DNA from: Hyalangium gracile
GTDB taxonomy: Bacteria; Myxococcota; Myxococcia; Myxococcales; Myxococcaceae
Assembly: GCF_020103725.1 (NCBI RefSeq)
Contig: NZ_JAHXBG010000005.1
Location: forward strand, 310,001 to 374,000
Length of the DNA stretch: 64,000 bases
Direction: 5' to 3'
Shown here: one piece after another, positions 63,722 to 64,000 of the stretch
Position numbering within the stretch: position 1 is the first letter of the stretch
Layout: each line of letters starts with the position of its first letter
Program-made: the position numbers and the translations under genes
Notes under the pieces: model-generated
The model's database searches: none
What the model saw: only the letters and a program-made list of their open reading frames with translations
What the model was told of the DNA's origin: nothing

Positions 63722-64000
63722 ATGAGCGGACTCGTCAAGGCCACGCTCCAGCGCATCTGGAGCACCGAAACGGACACCGAGACCGAGGGCGACCCGGTCG
63801 AGGTGCAGTTCAACCCCGCCTCGCTCCGGCTGGCCCTCAGCAACACCGTCGAGGGCGGCCAGTCCCGAGGCCGGCAGGCCCGCCAGTTCATCGGCAGCAG
63901 CTCCACGCAGCTGTCCTTCGATCTCGTCTTCGACACCGCCGACGAGGGCACGCCCGATGGCCGGCCCCGCTCCGTGCGCGAGAAGACGGCGCTGGTGGAG
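63722..64000 (+). CDS. eCIS tube-initiator/adaptor protein (Pvc7-like), 3' partial
   Basis: The first 93 residues are present. VKATLQRIWSTETDTETEGDPVEVQFNPASLRLALSNT matches CIS_tube (Pvc7-like) proteins, which usually carry a LysM domain further on and link tube to spike. It starts 2 bases after the tube 2 stop and is cut by the window end. The rest of the eCIS locus (spike, baseplate, tape measure, AAA+ ATPase) is expected beyond. Confidence 0.85.
   Translation, partial: MSGLVKATLQRIWSTETDTETEGDPVEVQFNPASLRLALSNTVEGGQSRGRQARQFIGSSSTQLSFDLVFDTADEGTPDGRPRSVREKTALVE

Noticed and set aside
57345-64000. Prophage
   Set aside because: Sheath and tube alone could be phage, but DUF4157 and Pvc16-like genes and the absence of head, packaging or integrase genes favour an eCIS.

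Overview
The window is high-GC, densely coded DNA with the look of a predatory soil myxobacterium, probably of the Cystobacterineae (Archangium/Cystobacter/Stigmatella type). This assignment rests on gene content: a DUF2378 (TIGR02265) myxobacterial paralogue, a DUF5953-like protein, many orphan sensor kinases, carboxypeptidase-regulatory-repeat and LRR proteins, a Haliangium-like microcompartment shell set and a contractile injection locus. No rRNA, tRNA, CRISPR or IS element was seen.

Region by region. 0-5.8 kb: a partial ChaN-like protein, an MmcQ/YjbR protein with a histone-H1-like tail, a lipoprotein, and an SDR-methyltransferase-LRR operon on the minus strand. 5.8-9.9 kb: a minus-strand beta-lysine/3,5-diaminohexanoate degradation operon (kamD, a small secreted protein, kamE, kal, kce) with 4-base overlaps; the missing dehydrogenase kdd lies at 16.7-17.7 kb beside an esterase. 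Between them are an M14 peptidase, a phospholipase-D-like lipoprotein, a 2OG-Fe dioxygenase and an amidohydrolase. 18.7-33 kb: family-4 uracil-DNA glycosylase, coaBC, a 993-aa surface-type repeat protein, a poly-G-frameshifted DUF2378 gene, a DUF2236 protein, an mrfAB (yprAB)-type helicase/exonuclease pair and a lytic transglycosylase.

33-42.4 kb: a membrane patatin, then a tightly packed five-gene set (left-handed-beta-helix acyltransferase, NAD synthase, glutamine-hydrolysing asparagine synthase, adenylate-forming ligase, acyl carrier protein). This looks like a compact amidation/acyl-activation pathway with unknown product. A PP2C phosphatase fused to a cyclic-nucleotide-binding domain follows on the other strand. 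43.1-46.9 kb: a bacterial microcompartment operon (permuted BMC-T, BMC-H, BMC-P, an unknown 62-aa protein, an aldehyde dehydrogenase with an N-terminal helix, BMC-T) with a readable promoter and no signature enzyme in view.

47-53.5 kb: three histidine kinases without response regulators, interrupted by a 65-bp tandem array of alternating palindromes and a DUF5953-like gene. 53.5-64 kb: a glycosyltransferase-methyltransferase fusion, then a plus-strand extracellular contractile injection system (eCIS). The eCIS starts with a DUF4157 protein carrying a GH19-like hydrolase domain (probable cargo), followed by a Pvc16-like DUF4255 protein, an unknown protein, sheath, tube, second sheath, second tube and the start of a Pvc7-like tube-adaptor gene cut by the window edge.

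The most interesting parts are the microcompartment operon with its unknown small protein, the nadE-asnB-ligase-ACP set, the palindrome array, and the eCIS cargo gene with a frameshifted, translationally coupled small gene in front of it.
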